Shown piece by piece: positions 1 to 11,965 of a stretch of 64,000 nucleotides of DNA. A program made the position numbers and the translations under genes. The notes beneath the pieces are model-generated. The model did no database searches, was not told the DNA's origin, and saw only the letters and a program-made list of their open reading frames with translations. Every line of letters begins with the position of its first letter. Within the stretch, counting starts at the first letter, position 1. Source of the DNA: Craspedostauros australis (Eukaryota > Bacillariophyta > Bacillariophyceae > Mastogloiales > Achnanthaceae); the NCBI GenBank assembly GCA_026770025.1, contig JAMXDE010000074.1:1-64000 (forward strand), written 5' to 3'.

Positions 1-444
1 GGGAAGTAAACATCATGCGTGATTGGAATTCCATGAACATACACCATCACATTCGCTGCATCTTAACGCAGTGATGCACCGTACGGATGCATGCCAGTTG
101 GATACCATTCCGTGTTCTGCGTTGCAGAGCAGATCTATCGACTCTGCCGCATGTCCATTCCCACTTCGTCGCGTCCTCAGTTTCACCAGCCGCTCTTCGA
201 TGAAAGCGCGTCAACGTGATTTGGAAGAGGTAGTGGTCCATCTTGGTCGTAATGGTGAAAATTGGGGCGATGACTCCATGTGATTTTGGGTGAAGATGTT
301 GCTGTTCGAATCCCGTGGCTGGTGGATGGATCACTGGAGAGGATCACCTCGTGGGTGGCCACTGGTGGTTGGGTGCTTCTGAGGATGACGTCGTGTGGAT
401 CCACGCACCCTCCTTTCTTGACACGGTGAAGATCGGCACAGCGT

Positions 445-570
445 CTAGAACTTTGTCGTGCCACGTGCGCTGGCGGAAGCCTGAACTGGCGTCAATTGCG
501 CAAGCCAGTAACAGACGACCGTCAAGGGCACCCACATTGACTTGACGGAAAAGTTGGAAGAAAGTTTCAT
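445..570 (-). CDS. Possible first exon encoding a signal peptide
   Basis: A minus-strand ATG at 570 opens a 41-codon frame beginning MKLSSNF, followed by a hydrophobic stretch (WVPLTVVCYWLAQLTPV) and an alanine/serine-rich segment that could be a signal-peptidase site (QASASA). The frame stops at 445. A second minus-strand frame continues below it, so this could be a first exon or a frameshifted gene, but no splice donor was compelling. A hydrophobic start this short can arise by chance, so the call is weak. Confidence 0.18.
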   Translation of the reverse strand: MKLSSNFSVKSMWVPLTVVCYWLAQLTPVQASASARGTTKF

Positions 571-1784
571 CGTGGAGGTTTGCCTTTGTTTGAGGTGAGG
601 TGTGTGGAGGATATCGTCGTGTATGGAAATGCAGGTAGCTTCCGCAACGGTATCGTTGAGTTGATTGTATTGTCGATCGACGAAATTTATGAGATGGGAT
701 GGTATTGCTGAAGTTTTGATGAATTTAGCGATCTCCGGAGAATAACTTGAGTGCTCCCGAGCTTCTCGGCTGCAACACGCGCCATGGATCGCACAAACTA
801 TCAACGATCGGATGGATGGTCATCATTAAAGGACATTGTCTTCTTTCTATTTCGAAGCATGCCGCGACGAACTCCTCATATTGCTGCCCCTGCCCCCACC
901 CTTAGAATCTTGGACGATGAGAGTTGGGAACGACTTTGTGGTTCCATCTTGGGCTACGAGTAGCGTTGATGGTGTATTTGAAGTCAATTCACAACCGCAC
1001 ACGTATCGTCCGAACTTGAGGAGGGGAGTCGTTTCCGGTAATCCTGGATCGTTTTCACAAGCCGAGACGTGCAGTATCTTCTTCCTCATTCATAGCCGCT
1101 TATGTGTACGCGTATGGATCCGCTCTCCACGTATCAAGGAGAAGGTGAGTTGCATCCATGACCCTTGTCTCACTTCTGCGATCGTGCCTTTGTTTTGCCT
1201 GTCTAACCGTTCCCTCGTGCCCTTGCGTGTGCTCTTCCTCTGTTGTGTTCACCTTCTCGTGGTCCCCATCCCCCGAACTTCAGTTGGGAGACACCAAGTA
1301 CCACCGAATGCTCTGCGCCGAAAGGATCATCACAAACGCGAGTGCGAGGTGGACGTTCATTTGATTGCGGTCATAAGATGAAGAAGCTCTTCTATCCATT
1401 GGTAATATACTAGCACTGCCCGATTGCTCTGCTCTGATTGCAGCATCCCCCTGTATGTGAGAGAACGTATTCTATTATACGATGTGTCTCTCAGGTGGTA
1501 GAATAGCGATTATTCGGATGGCATGCCCTACCTCCTCTCTTTCTTTCTGTCTTCTCGTCTTGCTGGCGCGGAGCGTGGTTCGATCGAAGAGAACGCTCGT
1601 TTCCGCGCTCGGAAAACCGTTGATGCCAATATTCAAGAGAGCTCAATTGAAACTGAATAATTTACGCTATTGTTGGTTGAATTCGACATCGCTGCTTGAC
1701 CACGTTGTTTTTTGTGCGTGCGAGTGGGACAGCCCAGAACAACCCAAACCAAGACAACAGCAAACAAAGATCGACCATGGCGCA

Positions 1785-3353
1785 ATGGAGTCTGACGCAA
1801 CGGCACAAGATGGTATATCGTATAATACGTCTCCAGATGAGATAAGAGAGAGAGAAGTGATAGCCCCACGGAACGCATGGTATAGCATGATACGAGCTAA
1901 CAGTTCCTCCACAGACAGATATCCGAACCATCACAGCAACCACCACAATCACTCACTACAACCGACGGGAGCAACGGTGGCCACTGTGGCTGTAGCTCAG
2001 GCGACCGAGTACGGTGACTTGTTCGGCGATCTCCCCCCACAAAGTGCGAGGATGATGCAGAGCCTGGCGATGGCAGCAGCAGCAAGGAATGAGAAGTGAA
2101 GTGAAGAAGGAGAAGGAATTCGACAAAGGATCCGAATTCCGAGGAAGCGCCCGAGTAGATCAGCTGAAACGACAAAGCCAAGGACGGCGCCGTCTCCAGA
2201 CGTGTTCGCCAGCCAAGTCAGTGTCGCGCAAGAATACAGCGTGCAAAGTCATCGGCGTCGGCATCGCTGGTGGCATCGGAAAGGCCGGACGTCGATCGTT
2301 CTCCCTGCTGCTTGCTCGGAAGCGAAATCTTAGCAACTTCGACCCACTATTTCGACAACCGAAGCATCCGCGTCGAAGCCAACCACCAAGAGCGCATATT
2401 AGCGTCCACGCAGGCGCTTATTCTGTCGCTGCTGCTGCGGTTGTCGAAGGAAGAAGAAGGTGAAGCAGGAACCACCGCAATCCCTCCGAAACAACAGTAT
2501 CAGAGATCCCACTGCGTCAACATCGAATCCACCGCCATCTGAAGCGACGAGTTCATTTGCAACGTTCTTACACAACGGCAAGCAAATCGACGCATCCGCT
2601 CAAGATCTTCCAGATCAAATTCTGTGAGATCCCCGTTGGCTGTCTATCCACGAATTGATACAGCCAAGATGCTGATCAAGTGAAGATGTACTCCAAGCTT
2701 GCCTCAGCCCAGAAGCAGAACGGATGTGAACGAAATCGGATGGAGGACGTGGACATGGATGTTCCTACCGCTGGAGACGGGCATGTACACACATCGCCAG
2801 TCCAAGATCCACCGACATTCCAACTACCAACACCACAACCGTTCGTGTCCAAGATCCGTACGATCCGTACTTGCCAAACGACCTGTTCCAGTACTGGGAA
2901 CGCAAGAGCTAAGCGAGACGTCAAGAACAAAAAAGAGAAATCCAGAAACGCTTCCAAACGCCAAGAAGCACTTCGAAGACGTTGGGAAGAGGGAACGGCA
3001 GGAAGTGCTTTCCGGCGGTACCGACTGTGAAGGAAACCAACCGCGCTGCGCAATTGGAAAAGCTTGGGGCATGGGGCGAAGGCCGAGGTCGCGGCCGCGG
3101 CGTATCAAATCTTCCGGCTGGTGGTGAACAACAACGTCCAGGCGTCGGAAGTCATTGGTGGAGGGACTGGAGAGGTACAAGCATCGATCAATCGAATCAT
3201 TCTTCGCCACACCTATCCACCTCCACGAAGAGAATGCCCACGGTGAATGGTGTCGATGTGACTGTATGAGCACACGGTGTACTACGATCAATGCTAAGTG
3301 CCTGCCGCAACCGTTCGGAGTGGTGGTGGTACCGCTCGTGCGAGGTTCGTTTC
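1785..3353 (+). pseudogene. Degenerate plus-strand coding remnant interrupted by the LTR element
   Basis: Protein-like plus-strand segments appear in succession but in different frames. One runs from an ATG at 1785 (MESDATAQDG, then His/Asn-rich and Ala-rich) to a stop at 2099. A second is at 2270-2542, and a basic Gly/Arg-rich one (GEGRGRGRG) is near 3085. The last frame is open from 3155 to the insertion point. Removing the retrotransposon and one target-site copy continues this frame without a stop from 3356-3358 into 15155-15475. That suggests the target was itself a coding sequence, perhaps an older mobile element. I do not recognise the product. Confidence 0.3.
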
Positions 3354-3358
3354 CTTCA
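3354..3358. repeat. Target-site duplication, left copy (CTTCA)
   Basis: The five bases CTTCA abut the left LTR. An identical CTTCA at 15150-15154 abuts the right LTR. Five-base duplications are usual for Copia integrases. This fixes the element boundaries. Confidence 0.93.
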
Positions 3359-3879
3359 TAATATAGCTAAACTAGTAACACCTTAGCGGGAGAGACTACG
3401 AATCATCCGGGACTCGTCAGCTTCCAGTAGTCCGAACGACACTTCGCCGAACCCCACGTTTGGAGACAGATCCAGAACTTGAAGCGGATCTTCGGAATTC
3501 GTGGTCGGGAACCAATGGGTTCCGATACCAGTTCTGACACCCACCATCGCCAAACGCCCGACGCACGGAACCCAAAGCCACAACAACGAGCATCATCGCC
3601 CCTTGTCTCTCACAGAACCGCAGACGACGGCTCTCAACCCACGGTACTTGTGCTACCAACCCACACGCACTGTCCTACAGGACATCACAGGAAGATTCCC
3701 TCGACGAGAAGAACCATATCACTATCTCGATCCGCAACGTTTCTTCACCATCTACCAGTATTCTAAAATGACTACTTGTGGAACAGAAGACTCTCGTCCG
3801 GATCGCTTGCCAGTCAAGCCTCTGCCTATCAGCTAAAGAACAGCCAACCATACGACAGCCATTACGTTTGGCTCTATTA
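3359..3879 (+). repeat. 5' LTR (521 bp)
   Basis: Aligns end to end with 14622-15149. It begins TAATATAGC and ends GCTCTATTA, so the LTR ends are inverted repeats (one mismatch in this copy, perfect in the 3' copy) and are TA...TA rather than the usual TG...CA. Compared with the 3' LTR it repeatedly lacks one base in short homopolymer runs. Confidence 0.93.
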
Positions 3880-4524
3880 GATTAACAGTCGGCAAAGATT
3901 GTCAAGCTCTTAGACCTCTGCAAGATGACCGTCACCCAACGCCTCCAAGCCTCCAACCGGCCACCTCCACATATGAGCCCAGGTAGACAGGACGAAGCCT
4001 TCGAGACCCTTCCCCGCGGACCCGAAGAACCCAATCCTCTCTGCCATCCCTGATGGCACGCCAGGCTCCCCAACGCCGCCATCTTCGCTCTCCTTTCACC
4101 AGAGATCGGAGTCGACTTCATCCGAGGTCACCTTCCGACAACAAAACCCCATCATCGTCACTGTATGCTGGTAACCGAAAAGGAAAACCAACGAAACCGA
4201 AGTCCGTGCGCCACGTCCCCACAAAGACTACCTGGAACGGTTCCGGAACTCAAACAGAAGTTCCGGATCGCATCGAAACCGCCAGATCTTTGAATCTCTT
4301 TTCTCTTCCAGCCAAGACCCTCGCAGAAGAGAGACCTCTCCCACACTGCTGATCACCATCCATGAAGAAGCCACCGACATGACCCAGCATTAATCATGTT
4401 CAACCTCAAGCCCGTACGACGTCCTGCAAGACTACGAGACAGGAATCCTCATCGAATCCACATCGAGCATGGCTCGATCCATCGAAGTTGAAGAGGAATC
4501 CACTCTCGATCCACCCTTGCTGCG
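3880..4524 (+). other. Retrotransposon leader between 5' LTR and gag
   Basis: About 645 bases with no open frame worth calling. A primer-binding site should start near 3880, but the sequence there (GATTAACAGTCGG) does not match a tRNA 3' end I recognise. Confidence 0.5.
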
Positions 4525-6900
4525 ATGTTCACCGACACGGACACCACTGCCAAAGCCATGGCAGACTTCTCCGTTCCGAACGATGTCGGCAAACGCCATC
4601 ACAACCAAGCCTTTGAATGCCAAATCGGGGAACACAAGAAGCACTCTCCAACTCATCCGCAACTATCACTCTCATCTTGGTCAGAAGCGTCTACCCATAA
4701 ACCGGACGCGACAACGCAGCCACCCAGGAGGAACCCCATCTGGGCTCCTCCCTCAGTGCTTGCGGAATACCCCCGCAAAACCGTAACCCCACCCCACTTC
4801 CAGAACGAACCCAACTCTCGCAGCCCCCCATCGCCAAGCAAGGATCACAAAACACGTCACCATTATCATCGAACACACGTTGCACACTCCGCCCAACGAA
4901 GATACCGAACCATGCACCGAATACGACCAACACCTGGTAAACGACGATACGTAGACGTACCCGACAACCGCGGTCCCCACGGGACGTGGGGGGGGGGGGG
5001 AAACCGACTCTTCCCCAACGTAGACCCCGCGACGATCGGTGATTACAACCGCAACCCAACCGGCGCCAAGGTAGTACACTTCGCCCCCGAAACGACCGCC
5101 GGAGGCCCAGGAGGTAACAACCCACATCCGGATGACCACCCAGAAACGACGGGAACCGTCCACCCTACGATCGGAACCCGCGCCCCTACCACGATACCGG
5201 ATACACCACCGCCTCCATGGCGTGAGCGACTATCGAGGCAACAACGGGCACGAACCCGTGAACGAAACCCTGCCAGCAACCCACCCGCGAACCATGGGAC
5301 AAGCGTCCGCATCGAGGCAACCATGGACCTCCAATTACCATGGACACCACGGCGGCAACCCGTATGGACATCCCCCTTCCATGGGAAACCATTTCCCCAT
5401 GGCCCACCGCTTCCCGATGTACCACGGAACCCACCCAGGAGGATTCCCGCCCTCGGAATCCTATCCCCATGGGACATTTTCCCCATGGAGCCGGAGTTTT
5501 TCCAATGCCGCAAGGAGCCTTCACCCCTGTCGGACCTCCTCACCCCGGGTATCCACCACGACCACCCGCGTATGGGTACCGCCCAACCGAACCCAACGGA
5601 GGCTTCGGAAGACATGACCCTCGCAACATGGGCCCGAACACCCCACACGGGGCAACACGAATCCGGGTATGCACCCCATCGTGGACCACCCGCGGCGAAC
5701 CACCGGTCGCCCAGGCCCAAGCTAACGAAGCGACGCCCCATCCCTGGACTCTGTCCAAATTCACGAGTGACGCGGCATCCTTCCAATTGGTGAAACACCA
5801 AATCCATGCCCACCTCCTTGGAAAACGACATGGCATACTGATCAACGACCAGTTTCGGCATCGATACCATTCCCAAGGAATCCACGCGATCAAGGACCAC
5901 ATCGACCCGGTGACAGGAGTGCCAACAACCACCTCACCAGACAAGTCGCGAGCGATGTCAGACACCTATTCGCGGGACTATACTCCGTCGTCGCCGGCGG
6001 CCCAGCACATGGACGCGCCACCAGAGGACTCCTCACCGAAGACGGTATCCTATTCTGGAATGAACTCCTCAATACCTACAATACGACTGGATCAGAGGAA
6101 TGGAGGTCGACTCTCTGATGAAGAGGGTACACGACTTCAACCCAGCAGACAGGAACTGGGATCCTATGTGAGGAAATCCAGGATATATTCGCGAACCGTG
6201 AATTTCCTGGCGACCAATCCGGATCAACAAGTCTCCGACGCGCAACAACGTCGCACGCTCCTTAACCATCTCATCGGTTGCGACGACATCAACGTTCGCA
6301 CCATGGTCCCGGAGCATCGAGCGAAGCCCGGACATGCAGTCGATGGGAGCCACCTGCATGTACCTCATCTCCGAGTCCGCCAGGGACAATGCGGTAGCCA
6401 ACAACCAGCGGGGATCAAGGGTCCGCAAAACGCAGGATCTTCAAGGCACCGCCGAAACCAACCAAGATCAAGGTGAATCCAACACTGAGATGGTCATCAT
6501 GCCATTTCGAAGAAACTACAGGAGGATCCCACTTTCATCTCACAAGAGGTATTCGATGGACTACCCGAGAGGGTCCGTCGAGTGATCATGAAACTCCGCA
6601 GTTCCCTCCGCTGGGCCCGCCGCAATAACGACCGGAACGGATCCGGATTCACCCGCGTCGAGGGCAAGAAGGATAGCAGGAAGAGAACCCCAACCACCTG
6701 CCAGCGTGAAAAACCCCAGAGAAAGGGGAGGAATCCAAGCCACACAAGCAGTATGGAGGTGTCACCCACGCGAAACCTGGCCAGGTACAACCGCAGGATC
6801 CACCGAGGGATCTGATTCCCAGGACGGGAATGGATCGGACCTATCTCGATTGACGCTTCGGAGCTTGCCAAGTTCCTAGTCGATTATGGAGGACACGAGG
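4525..6900 (+). pseudogene. Copia gag remnant, frameshifted
   Basis: Gag-like sequence spread over three frames: a Pro/Arg/His-rich N-terminal part, a Gly/His/Pro/Tyr-rich part near 5310-5560, and a more folded segment around 5740-6420 (WTLSKFTSDAASFQLVK onward). Frame changes near 5130, 5500 and 6450 mean no single product is possible. A run of twelve or more G (4988-5000) lies within it. A zinc-knuckle is expected before protease; cysteines near 6700 are not convincingly spaced. Known gag proteins form the particle shell; here the role is inferred from position only. Confidence 0.7.
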
Positions 6901-7015
6901 AGAACGGCAACGACCGACTCGTGAAAAATGAATCACGATGAGTGACTCATCCGACGCCCCAAGCCCTATCGATCCACCAGAATCCATCAACGCCAATCAG
7001 TACCCGAACAACTGA

Positions 7016-7400
7016 TCAACCTGCGACCTTCTCTCCGCAAACATACGCGGTATGTGACGGAGTCGCACAATGCTGCGTTATCGGAACAGGCCGGGTCTGG
7101 AGTTGATACTCTACCCGCATCGACTCAACATCGTCGTGCCGTGGCCAGACGATGAGGAAGAACACCTCGCGGTGTAACGCAAGTATCAAAGCCAGGACCC
7201 GAGAAGGCACGGTGATCTCCGTCTCTGAAGCCGCTCTGAACGTCGACAGTCGGTGACGCTGGCTCTCCGACCACCAAATTTCGGGCAGTGGAGCCGTCCT
7301 CGATACGGTTTCATCGGAACACCGGGCATCGTCGCGAATCAGGCACAGCCGACAATGCCTAATACCAACGAAGACACACAACAACTTGGAGATGCAACGC
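7016..7400 (+). pseudogene. Copia aspartic protease region, degraded motif
   Basis: Between gag and integrase one frame reads CDGVAQCCVIGTG from 7053, occupying the place of the retroviral-type protease motif (D-S/T-G-A followed by C-V-hydrophobic-G). The conserved Gly is Val here. Further along, pieces such as VISVSEAALNVDS and LSDHQISGSGAVLD match the order of strands that follow the active site in Copia proteases. Stops and frame changes break it. Confidence comes mainly from position. Confidence 0.55.
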
Positions 7401-9270
7401 GCTGATGACGTTCGACGTTTTCCCATCCTCAGAGGCGATGAGGATCGCCCACCTATACAACACCCCAAAGCAAGGATGGAACCTTCAGATACCAGGGACC
7501 CCAATTGGAGGAGACAAGGTTGTCGACTGGAATGACCAACATGATGCACCGCGTGACGCTGGAGCAATGGATCCAAGCGCCCCAATGCATCAAAGGATCC
7601 CACGGAACCCAGGACAACGCCAAGCCATAGACGGTATCCCGGATGACCCCATGGAAAGACGAGAATCCATGGACCCCAACGCCCACCATTCAGATGACAC
7701 ACGCCACAGGAGACTCCAACCGTGTACACGAGGAGTACCCCAAGGGGGACGCATTCCTTGACACTCTAAGTCTCGAGGAACTCATCGGAATGTCACATGC
7801 AATCGACACGGTAACATTCGCGAAATCGGCTACCGACACTGCCATCTCGATCCAAGGCACCCTTTTCGACATGGTGGACAATCTCTCCGCGGGAGACATC
7901 GACCCACCTATACAGGGAGCTGGGCATCGATCGCGAGGCCAACGCAGTAGGAACGGACCAAATGGGATACATCGAGCCAGCCCAACGTTCTATCGACAAA
8001 GGTATCAGATCCGGATGACGAGGCCGACAGCGCCATCTCATCCTTACACTCGGTAGGATCCGAACCGGCCGTTCCAGAGAAATCGGGAGACTTTTCGTAT
8101 CCCCAACGAGATCGGCGTGACCAAGGCAACTCGCATCGACACCCTCCGGGGAGACCCGCGAAACGCAACCTGAATACCACAGGCACACCAAGAGCGAGAA
8201 CCCGCCGGGATCGACGACCCGGGAAAGGACAATCCCATGGACACCATGGACCGACAACCCTGCGGAAGCTATGACCGAGTACAGCCACCAAGGGTTCCCG
8301 TTCCGAGCTAAATGGAAGTCCATCGATCTTCACAAGATCCGACCGTACCTCGGGTACCTGCCCACGCACGTGATCAAACAGACCCTTGCCAGAACCACAC
8401 AACTTATGCGGGCAGTGATCACCTAACCCTATGCGAAGGCACAAGAAATCCAGATTCGAGTGGATGCGACGACAACGAATCCGGGAGATCGTGGCGACGG
8501 ACACCATATTCTCCAACGTCAAGTCTTTTGGAGACGGATACTCCATGGCGCAAATCTTCTACGGGACATCCTCCCACATGATCAACGCATATGGCCTGAA
8601 GAAGAAAGAAGGAGTTTTCGGTCGCCTTCCAGGATTTCATCAGGACAGAGGGTGCACCATGGGCCTTCCACAGCGACAACGCGAAGGAACAGACCGGAGA
8701 GAAGGTCCTCAAGCTTCTTAGGGACCTCCACATCAAATCAAGGCTGACAGAACCGCACAACCAGCAACAGAAACCCGGCCGAGCACAACGCCATCCTGTA
8801 CATGAAGCGATGTGTCACGACCGCTCATCGACCGGACAGGGGCACCACCAAAAGCATGGTTCCACGCTTTCCGATACATGTGCTACGTGCACAACCACAC
8901 ATCAGACCCGTCCCTACGGTACGCAATCCCATACACCGTACGACACGGAGAGAGACCGTTGACATCTCTGCGCTCTTGACTTTCCAATTCTACGAGAAGG
9001 TCTTGTACCATGACCCCAACGCTACCTTCCCGAACTCGAAGGAGAAGTCAGGATACTGGCTCGGCGTGGCAGAATCCCATGGGGACTTCCTCACCTACCA
9101 CGTGCTGGATGACGAATCCCGACGTTGTACTGGTACGAAGCGTGGTCCGCCCCTTCAGGAATGGTATAAACAACAACAGGCGTGTCACCTTCGACCAAGA
9201 CATGGACCCCGAGACGGATAACCCCAGCACACGGACCCCGCTGAACTGTCCTGGTACCCCAACAGGATGA
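7401..9270 (+). pseudogene. Copia integrase region, frameshifted
   Basis: The clearest integrase text is at 8500-8590, where one frame reads KSFGDGYSMAQIFYGTSSHM. The following sequence, over two frame changes, gives an acidic DNA-strand-transfer core (fragments FHSDNAKEQ, LLRDLHIKSRLTEPHNQQQ). A downstream segment at about 9040-9125 (KSGYWLGVAESHGDFLTYHV) is the region that follows the core in diatom Copia polyproteins. An intact integrase would insert cDNA and produce the 5-bp duplication seen here. At least four frame changes disable this copy. Confidence 0.85.
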
Positions 9271-10279
9271 AGACCAAGATCCCACCTAAAAGAGGGTACG
9301 CAGCGAACGGCCAAGACGACGCACCCACGGGCATGGGAGAACAAGACCACAAACCGACGCAACCTACCGGGATCCCCAATTCAGGGAGGCACGGAACACA
9401 GGACCTGTCACTCGATCCCAAACGTTGACCAAACGGACAGCGAAGGCACCCACGACGCGTGACAACCGAGAAGGACAAACCGCGAACGAACCGCGATACG
9501 CCAGACAGGGGAGACTCTGACCCAGGGTCTTCGTACCTTCCGTGTTCGTCGGGACCACCATCATACCAACGCATGGATGACGGCCCCGAAGAAAGGGGAG
9601 GGAATAAGAGGACCAAGCAAAACAAACGATCTGTTTTGTCACAGGTACCAGGAAAGGCATCCCATGGAAGAACATCGTCCATGGAAACGATCAGATCCAT
9701 AATCCAAACCATCGCAGCGGATCCAGTCACGACAGGCGTGAACACAGCGCCACCGCAAAGGGTACCACCCTAACAAACCATCCAGGGAACCCGAGGCGAA
9801 ACCCACCAGGGTGCAACACGAACATCCCATGGGACCACGACATCCGTCTCCTTTGCCTGCAACCTGACGGCAACAGAAGTCAACCAACTCGCATACCTGG
9901 CCCAATGTGACCAGTAACAACCGAAAGAGGACAACTTCATCCTCGATGGAAGGAACCTCAACTGGAAGGCAAAGAGAATCACTCGTCACCACCACGAGAC
10001 ACGAGAGGACTGAACCACCGAAGCAATCCTAGAGATCCTATGGATGAACGGAATGCGATCATGGTGCAGGATGGGAGACCTAAGGGCCCAACAGCCGGAC
10101 ATCATCATCGAATACACCGAACAGAACCGCCTACAGGACCGAAAGGGTTCGAATGGGTGGAACTCCACAGAGCAAGGAACCAGCACATGCGATTCAATGC
10201 TAGCCACCAAACTGGCAAACACCGCCCAGGAAACAAGTACAAGTTCGGCACCCTGGTACCCAATAGCCTGAAACACGCC

Positions 10280-11200
10280 ATGGCTATCGACAGCCTCAAC
10301 GGAAACGGACTCTGGAGCGAAGCTATCAACAAGGAACTGGACCAGATCAAACGGTTGGGAACCTTCAGACAACCAAGACCGGACGAAGCACCTCGATGGG
10401 TACACCAAGATCCCATACCACATCGTCTACGACGTGAAGTTCGACCTACGTCGAAAGGCAAGACTGGTGGCAAACGGGAACAAGACGTCCCCACCAACAG
10501 AAGATGTATACTCAGGAGTGGTAGCATCAGACACCATCCGAATCGCCTTCGCCATCGCAGCAGCCAACGGACTGAGAGCATACGCTGGCGACGTAGGGAA
10601 CGCGTTCCTATACGCCGACACCCTCGAGAAATGCTACATCCGAGCAGGTCCTGAATTGGTAACCTCGAAGGCAAACCCCTCATCATCCAAAAGGGACTCT
10701 ACGGCCTGAGGACATCAAGTGCGAGGTTTCACGAACACTTCGCGGACACCCTCCGACCATGGGATTCCTACCTCCAAGGCCGACAATGACATCTACACCC
10801 AGAAGCCCGACGACCACTACGAAATGATCACCACGTACGTGGATGATGTACTGGTCTTCAGTAAGGACCCCATTCCCAATCATCGACGACCTCAAGAAAC
10901 GGTACACCATGAAACAATGCGGTGACCCAGAGTACTACCTTGGCGGGAACATCGTCGACCTTCCCAAGAACTGGAAGGACAGGGGAGTCAACAGCGGACT
11001 CTCGGCCAGACGTATATCGGAAACGTCATCAAACGAGTGGAGCAACTAGTAGGGAAGACAATCCCGAAGGCATCCACCCCCATGGTAGAAGGCCTGCCAC
11101 CCAGAAAGCGACACCTCGGACTTCACAAAGCGCTGAAGACGCCAGGACCTACGATCGATACTGGGTTGCCTCAATTGGGTCGTGACCCTCGGGAGGCTGG
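10280..11200 (+). pseudogene. Copia reverse transcriptase, frameshifted
   Basis: Motifs in order across shifting frames: WSEAINKELDQIKRLGTF near 10309, FDLRRKARLVANGNK near 10440-10485, GDVGNAFLYA near 10590, and the catalytic YVDDVLVF box at 10836-10859, followed by KRYTMKQCGDPEYYLGGNIV at about 10896. The two catalytic Asp of YVDD are retained, but deletions between motifs interrupt the frame at least three times. The sequence 9271-10279 between integrase and RT is a linker without recognisable domains. Confidence 0.93.
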
Positions 11201-11254
11201 ACATCCAATACGCCACGACGACGATGGCACGGTTCGCCATGGCAACCAAGGGAA

Positions 11255-11925
11255 GGACACCTTTTGACCATCCAACGTATCATTGGATACCTCAAAGGGT
11301 CGAGAAAGGGGAGCCAATCCTCTGCGACCCCAACCCAGTGGACCACACAAACATCGACACCACCCTCTCAAGCCATTGGAGAGAATTCTACCCTACCGCA
11401 TCTGAGGTCACCCCCATATCAGTACCAGCACCCAAAAGGGAAACCGGTCCAAATCACGTGTTACGTGGACGCTGACCATGGCCATGACCAGGTCACACGG
11501 AAATCAATGACGGGCGTGGTTCTACTGATCAACAGCACCATCGTCAAAACCATATGCAAACGACAGAACACAGTGGAGACATCAACCTACGGATCCGAAT
11601 TGGTAGCCGCCAGGATAGCTACCGAGGCGGTCACAGGTCTGCGCTACATGCTGAGAGACCTCGGAGTCCCCATCGACGGACCCGCAATCATGCTCGGAGA
11701 CAACAAAGCGGTGGTACTCAATACTACGGTTCCATCCTCAACGCTGAAGAGAAACACTGCTCATTGGCCTTTCACCAAATCCGGGAATGCATCGCCGCTG
11801 GAATCATCGTGTTCGCCCACATTGCGTCAGTCGACAACATCGCCGACATACTCACCAAGGCCCCTTTCCAAAACACCATTCCACCACATCACGTCGAGAA
11901 CGATATTCCGGAACTCAATCCATGA
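11255..11925 (+). pseudogene. Copia RNase H, end of pol, one frameshift
   Basis: Frame one gives CYVDADHGHDQVTRKSMTG at about 11460 and the ETSTYGSELVAAR and GDNKAVV blocks, the usual Copia RNase H catalytic acids. Near 11744 the frame must shift to continue into AEEKHCSLAFHQIRECIAAG and HIASVDNIADILTK, the conserved C-terminus. It ends at a TGA at 11923-11925. RNase H would degrade the RNA strand during reverse transcription. This part is much less broken than gag or integrase. Confidence 0.93.
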
Positions 11926-11965
11926 GTCCGGATACCACAGCGAAACCATATCACAAGCCATAACA

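Larger units (their letters stand above)
1..3353. other. Decayed region left of the retrotransposon, no intact gene
   Basis: No complete gene can be supported here. Short open stretches occur in all frames and change frame every 100 to 400 bases, the pattern of a decayed or poorly corrected coding repeat. The more protein-like plus-strand pieces lie between 1785 and 3358 and are listed separately. The 5' third (1-1480) holds only short frames with no domain I can name, apart from a possible signal-peptide exon on the minus strand at 445-570. Confidence 0.5.

Noticed and set aside
290-330. tRNA T-arm-like GTTCGAATCCC
   Set aside because: Flanking bases cannot form the T stem, and no anticodon or acceptor arm fits around it.
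5043-5900. 285-codon minus-strand frame in the retrotransposon
   Set aside because: Shadow of Pro/Gly/His-rich gag; Trp/Gly/Val-rich with no motif.
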